Source: Methylotenera_A sp031422335 (GTDB lineage: Bacteria > Pseudomonadota > Gammaproteobacteria > Burkholderiales > Methylophilaceae). From it: DNA of 64,000 bases. The position numbers and the translations under genes are program-made. The DNA is taken from contig JANOQW010000034.1 in NCBI GenBank assembly GCA_031422335.1, positions 133,272 through 197,271 on the forward strand, written 5' to 3'. This document shows positions 60,106-64,000 of this stretch, in pieces; positions within the stretch are counted from its first letter, which is position 1, and every line of letters begins with the position of its first letter. The notes under the pieces are model-generated. The model had not been told where the DNA came from and made no database searches. It worked only from the letters and a program-made list of their open reading frames with translations.

Positions 60106-61617
60106 TTAGTTCGCTAATTTTTTCTTCAGCAACTCATTCACCTGCGCAGGGTTTGCCTTGCCTTTGCTGGCTTTCATGGCTTGACCCACTAATGCATTAA
60201 AGGCCTTTTCTTTTCCCGCTTTAAATTCTTCTACCATGGCGGGGTTGATTTTTAAAACCTCATCGATAATGGCTTCAATCGCACCACTATCGGACTCTTG
60301 TTTTAAGCCTTTGGCTGCAATAATCGCATCTACATCACCAGCACTTTCTCCCGCCCACATCGCTTCAAATACTTGCTTAGCAGCGTTATTGGAAATAGTT
60401 TTATCAAATATTTTTGAAAGCATTTTTGCAAATTGATTAGGTGGAACTGGACTTTCTGATATATCCAAATTTGTTTTATTTAGGTATGAGCCCAGCGTGT
60501 TAATTACCCAATTAGCGACTGACTTTGCATTGGCGTTATCTTGGTTTTGAGTAACAGTTGGAACATCTATTGTTCTAAGCTCAGCCAATACCGATTCAAA
60601 GTAATTGTAAATTTGTCTGGATGTAGTAATTGCTCTAGCATCGTCAGGGAACATATTCAAATCGTTTACATACCTTGAATACTCTTCGTTCTGAGATTTT
60701 CCCATAGTCGCTTTTACGCGTGCTTTATCGGCGGCGGTGACTTCTAATGGCAATAAATCAGGGTCTGGAAAATAGCGGTAATCGTTGGCTTCTTCTTTCG
60801 AGCGCATGGCTTTTGTTTCGCCAGTATCTGGGTTAAACAACACCGTTGCCTGGTGAATGGTGCCGCCATCTTCTAGCGTTTCTATTTGCCAGCGCGTTTC
60901 ATATTCAATGGCTTGCGTCATAAATTTGAATGAGTTGAGATTTTTAATCTCACGCCGCGTGCCAAATTTCTCTTGCCCTTTTGGGCGCACCGATACGTTT
61001 ACATCGCATCTAAAACTGCCTTCTTGCATATTGCCATCGCAAATATCAATCCACTGCACTAGCTCGTGCAGCTTTTTGGCATAAGCTACTGCCTCAGCCG
61101 CACTGCGCATATCGGGCTCAGTCACAATTTCTAACAATGGCGTACCTGCACGGTTTAGATCTATGCCACTCATGCCCTCTACCGCGCCGTGAACAGACTT
61201 ACCAGCATCTTCTTCTAAATGCGCGCGGGTAATGTTGATGACTTTTTCGTAAGCCTCGCTATTTTTAGTGGCTGGCACTTGAATGGTCACCACACCTTTG
61301 CCCACCACTGGCAATTCAAATTGGCTAATTTGATAGCCTTTTGGCAAATCGGGGTAAAAGTAATTTTTGCGGCTAAACACAGAGCGCGCAGGAATATCGG
61401 CGTTAATCGCCAAGCCAAACTTAATGGCGCACTCTACTGCTTGCTTGTTTAACACTGGCAATACGCCTGGCAGAGCAATGCTCACCTCATCCGCTTGCGT
61501 ATTAGGCTCAGCACCGTATTTAATCGATGCACCGCTAAAAATTTTAGTGTTGGTTTTAAGTTGGGTATGCGTTTCTAACCCAATCACAACCTCCCAATTA
61601 TTATTGGCCCATTCCAT
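60106..61617 (-). CDS. gatB: Aspartyl/glutamyl-tRNA amidotransferase subunit B
   Basis: GatB is the kinase and tRNA-binding subunit of GatCAB, which converts Asp-tRNA-Asn or Glu-tRNA-Gln to the amide. The 503-residue protein has WEVVIGLETHTQLKTNTKIF, VSIALPGVLPVLN, PDLPKGYQISQFELP, HLEEDAGKSVHG, GIDLNRAGTPLLEIVTEPD and a C-terminal YqeY-like helical domain. The ATG at 61615-61617 overlaps the gatA stop as TAATG. Confidence 0.95.
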   Translation of the reverse strand: MEWANNNWEVVIGLETHTQLKTNTKIFSGASIKYGAEPNTQADEVSIALPGVLPVLNKQAVECAIKFGLAINADIPARSVFSRKNYFYPDLPKGYQISQFELPVVGKGVVTIQVPATKNSEAYEKVINITRAHLEEDAGKSVHGAVEGMSGIDLNRAGTPLLEIVTEPDMRSAAEAVAYAKKLHELVQWIDICDGNMQEGSFRCDVNVSVRPKGQEKFGTRREIKNLNSFKFMTQAIEYETRWQIETLEDGGTIHQATVLFNPDTGETKAMRSKEEANDYRYFPDPDLLPLEVTAADKARVKATMGKSQNEEYSRYVNDLNMFPDDARAITTSRQIYNYFESVLAELRTIDVPTVTQNQDNANAKSVANWVINTLGSYLNKTNLDISESPVPPNQFAKMLSKIFDKTISNNAAKQVFEAMWAGESAGDVDAIIAAKGLKQESDSGAIEAIIDEVLKINPAMVEEFKAGKEKAFNALVGQAMKASKGKANPAQVNELLKKKLAN

Positions 61618-63101
61618 TATTTTAAACCCTCTGGCATAGCGAGATGCCAATCTGTCACTTGTTGATAAGCATGCGCCACATCTAACATGCGCGCTTCATC
61701 AAAATAATTACCCATTAATTGCAAGCCCACTGGCAGGGGCTTTCCATCACTGCTTGGTGAGAAACCCGCAGGAATACTCATGCCTGGCAAACCTGCTAAG
61801 TTAGTGGCGATGGTATAAACGTCTTGCAGATACATGGCCACTGGATCATCCGCTTTTTCGCCCGCTTTAAATGCAGTAGAAGGCGCAGTCGGCCCCATAA
61901 TCACGTCACATTGTTTAAATGCTTGCGTAAAATCATCGGCAATCAGGCGGCGGATTTGCTGGGCTTTTAAATAATAGGCATCGTAATAACCAGCACTCAA
62001 CACATAAGTACCAATCAAAATACGGCGTTTGACTTCCGCACCAAAGCCTTCAGCACGGCTTTTCATGTACATATCCATCAAGTCATCATATTCCGCCGCG
62101 CGGTGACCATAACGCACGCCGTCATAGCGTGACAAATTAGAACTGGCTTCAGCTGGTGCTAATACATAGTAAACAGGGATAGATAACTGGCTATTTGGTA
62201 ACGAAATATCGACTGTTTCTGCGCCCAGTTTGCGATACTCGGCAATGGCGTCTTGCACCACTTTTGCCACATCGGCATCTAAGCCATCCGCAAAATATTC
62301 TTTGGGCAAGCCAATGCGCAAACCTTTTAGCGGTTGCGCACCTTGCATGTTACCCAAACCACGCGTGTAGTCTTCTTTAGGGCGATTCAAGCTGGTGGAA
62401 TCACGCTGGTCAAAGCCTGTCATCACGTTCATCATCAAAGCACAATCTTCTGCAGATTTTGCCATTGGCCCTGCTTGGTCTAAGCTAGAAGCAAAGGCAA
62501 TCATGCCGTAGCGTGAAACCAAGCCGTAAGTGGGTTTTAAGCCAGTAAAGCCGCAAAGGCTGGCTGGCTGACGGATTGAACCGCCAGTATCAGTGCCAGT
62601 GGCTGCAGCACACAGCCGCGCTGCTACAGCTGCGGCACTACCGCCACTACTGCCGCCTGGCACGCGGTCAAAATCCCACGGGTTTTTAACACCGCCAAAA
62701 TAACTGGTTTCATTCGATGAACCCATCGCGAATTCATCCATATTGGTTTTACCCAAATTTACTGCGCCAACATTATTAAATTGACTAATCACATGCGCAT
62801 CGTAAGGTGCAATAAAATTGGCTAACATTTTTGAGCCGCAGGTAGTTTGCCAGCCTTTTGCGCAAAAAATATCTTTTTGTGCAAAAGGAATTCCCGTTAA
62901 TGGTTCGGCATTACCACTTGCAATGCGCTCATCTGCGGCTTTAGCCTGTGCCAGCGTTTTAGAATCATCTAGCGCTATATAGGCATTAATACTCGGGTTA
63001 TATTGGTTGATACGAGTAAGAAACGTTTGCGTCATTTCAACGCTGGAAATTTCTTTTTTAGCCAGCATTTGGCCAAGATGTTTTAAGCTGCTATTAATCA
63101 T
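61617..63101 (-). CDS. gatA: Aspartyl/glutamyl-tRNA amidotransferase subunit A
   Basis: GatA is the amidase subunit that makes ammonia from glutamine. The 494-residue protein has the Ser-cis-Ser-Lys triad: Lys in PFAQKDIFCAKGW, Ser in RVPGGSSGGSAAAVAARL and the GTDTGGSIRQPASLCG segment. DQAGPMAKSAEDCALMM is also typical. It follows gatC by 24 bp. With the non-discriminating AspRS it should supply Asn-tRNA. Confidence 0.96.
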   Translation of the reverse strand: MINSSLKHLGQMLAKKEISSVEMTQTFLTRINQYNPSINAYIALDDSKTLAQAKAADERIASGNAEPLTGIPFAQKDIFCAKGWQTTCGSKMLANFIAPYDAHVISQFNNVGAVNLGKTNMDEFAMGSSNETSYFGGVKNPWDFDRVPGGSSGGSAAAVAARLCAAATGTDTGGSIRQPASLCGFTGLKPTYGLVSRYGMIAFASSLDQAGPMAKSAEDCALMMNVMTGFDQRDSTSLNRPKEDYTRGLGNMQGAQPLKGLRIGLPKEYFADGLDADVAKVVQDAIAEYRKLGAETVDISLPNSQLSIPVYYVLAPAEASSNLSRYDGVRYGHRAAEYDDLMDMYMKSRAEGFGAEVKRRILIGTYVLSAGYYDAYYLKAQQIRRLIADDFTQAFKQCDVIMGPTAPSTAFKAGEKADDPVAMYLQDVYTIATNLAGLPGMSIPAGFSPSSDGKPLPVGLQLMGNYFDEARMLDVAHAYQQVTDWHLAMPEGLK

Positions 63102-63125
63102 TTTTTATATTATTCAATTACCAGT

Positions 63126-63440
63126 TTATTCAATCACTTGCGGCACTAAGTACAAACCACTATCTACGGCTTGCGAAGTTGAGCCATTGCCAAGTTTGGG
63201 CGCATTGGCTTGAAAAGCCTCGCGCTGGTTAGCGGCTGTCACCACATCATCACGCAGGCGTTGCACTACATCTTGCGAATGCGACATCGGTGTAATGCCA
63301 GTGGTATCAACCGCCTGCATTTGCTCAATTAGGCCTAAAATGCCAGATAGTTTTGTGAGAGTTGACGCAGCTTCCTGTTCGTTAATTTCAAGCCGAGCCA
63401 AGTGTGCAATACGTTTTATATCGGTGGTGTTTAGTGCCAT
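63126..63440 (-). CDS. gatC: Aspartyl/glutamyl-tRNA amidotransferase subunit C
   Basis: A 104-residue protein with the standard GatC pattern: helical N-terminus IKRIAHLARLEINEQEAASTLTKLSGIL, then MQAVDTTGITPMSHSQDVVQRLRDDVVT, and a C-terminal strand. It stabilises the GatA-GatB pair. It is the first gene of gatCAB and is divergent from mreB, as in many betaproteobacteria. Confidence 0.95.
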   Translation of the reverse strand: MALNTTDIKRIAHLARLEINEQEAASTLTKLSGILGLIEQMQAVDTTGITPMSHSQDVVQRLRDDVVTAANQREAFQANAPKLGNGSTSQAVDSGLYLVPQVIE

Positions 63441-63646
63441 AAAATTAATTCAGGTTATGTTGTATATTTTGCTGTACGTTTTGTTTGTAACAATGTGTAA
63501 ATGTGACTTAAATTTTAGCTTCGATACTTAAATTTAGTCACAATTTAAGTTATTATACCTTGGTTTCAAAGCATGATTTTAAAGCATGACTCTAAGCGCA
63601 TAAATAAGTCATGTAAACATTCGCGCAAAGCACAGGATAAAACAAT

Positions 63647-64000
63647 ATGTTCGGTTTCATCAGTAGTTACTTTTCAAATGATTTAGCCATCGATTTGGGC
63701 ACAGCAAACACGCTGATTTACGCACGTGGCAGAGGCATTGTACTAGACGAACCTTCTGTAGTCGCCATTCGCACCGAAGGCGGCCCTAACGGCAAAAAAG
63801 TATTGTTGGCGGTGGGCACCGATGCCAAAGGTATGCTAGGCCGCTCGCCTGCTAACATTCAAGCAATTCGCCCAATGAAAGATGGCGTAATCGCCGATTT
63901 CACCGTCACCGAGCAAATGCTCAAATATTTTATCCGTAAGGTACATGATGCACGCTGGTTTTCACCCAGCCCGCGCATTATTATTTGTGTGCCAGTTGGC
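63647..64000 (+). CDS. mreB: Rod shape-determining protein MreB (5' part)
   Basis: The first 118 codons of the bacterial actin that positions the elongation machinery. It opens MFGFISSYFSNDLAIDLGTANTLIYARGRG..., with VLDEPSVVAIRTEGG, KGMLGRSPANIQAIRPMKDGVIADFTVTEQMLKYFI and PRIIICVPVG. AGGA lies 8 bases before the ATG. The gene continues beyond the right edge; mreC and mreD are expected next. Confidence 0.95.
   Translation, partial: MFGFISSYFSNDLAIDLGTANTLIYARGRGIVLDEPSVVAIRTEGGPNGKKVLLAVGTDAKGMLGRSPANIQAIRPMKDGVIADFTVTEQMLKYFIRKVHDARWFSPSPRIIICVPVG

Noticed and set aside
1..64000. CRISPR array, tRNA, rRNA or prophage
   Set aside because: No regularly spaced direct repeats, no cloverleaf with a T-arm motif, and no phage structural genes were recognised.

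Overview
The window is a 64 kb chromosomal segment, low in GC, from a betaproteobacterium. It is most likely a methylotroph of the Methylophilaceae (Methylotenera-like). The evidence is the gene neighbourhoods (ruvC-yebC, fmdB-DUF502-aspS, ssb-MFS-uvrA, pilMNOPQ-aroKB-dgt, gatCAB divergent from mreB, metXW), a quinoprotein-associated SoxYZ-like carrier typical of methylotrophs, and the protein sequences. The species call is inference. No tRNA, rRNA, CRISPR array, prophage or complete insertion sequence was seen.

Layout. 0-7.1 kb: ruvC (cut by the left edge), yebC, an EamA transporter, a CBS protein, yjbQ, a SoxYZ fusion, a VOC protein and the threonine-degrading pair tdh-kbl. 7.2-20 kb: a DUF4145 protein, aspS with its DUF502 and FmdB partners, a secreted FecR-domain protein, ssb, an MFS pump, uvrA, DUF456, mtgA, aroE and a rhodanese. 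20-25 kb: a nitrogen-control block of glnA (with a clear sigma-54 promoter and NtrC-type sites), a DUF4124 protein, ntrB and ntrC. 25-28 kb: a possible 2OG-oxygenase-fold protein, a GIY-YIG gene broken by an internal inversion, and a porin. 28-39 kb: dgt, aroB, aroK, the type IV pilus operon pilMNOPQ, and ponA. 39-46 kb: an unusual hairpin-rich element, hemB, and a trp operon (E-G-D-DUF3465-C) behind rpe, with a previously unlisted Trp-rich leader peptide. 46-54 kb: hemA-prfA-orphan-prmC, metXW, an AmpG-like permease and a DUF1223 protein. 54-58 kb: a bufferin-type RiPP cluster (cysteine-rich precursor, MNIO/DUF692 enzyme, DUF2063 partner), preceded by a degenerate M48-like protease. 58-64 kb: xth, pyrE, DUF4124, gatCAB and the start of mreB.

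Two themes cut across the housekeeping content. First, a ~39-bp imperfect palindrome occurs about twelve times. Most copies lie between genes and some look like terminators, but five lie in coding DNA (trpC, trpD, prmC twice, and the 3' end of the MNIO gene), where they are read through in frame. Second, the MNIO cluster has a precursor with a lipobox and three tandem 13-residue cysteine modules, which differs from the usual soluble bufferin. Other functional links are a non-discriminating-type AspRS with GatCAB for Asn-tRNA synthesis, PrmC modifying the PrfA release factor, and shikimate and tryptophan genes in separate blocks.
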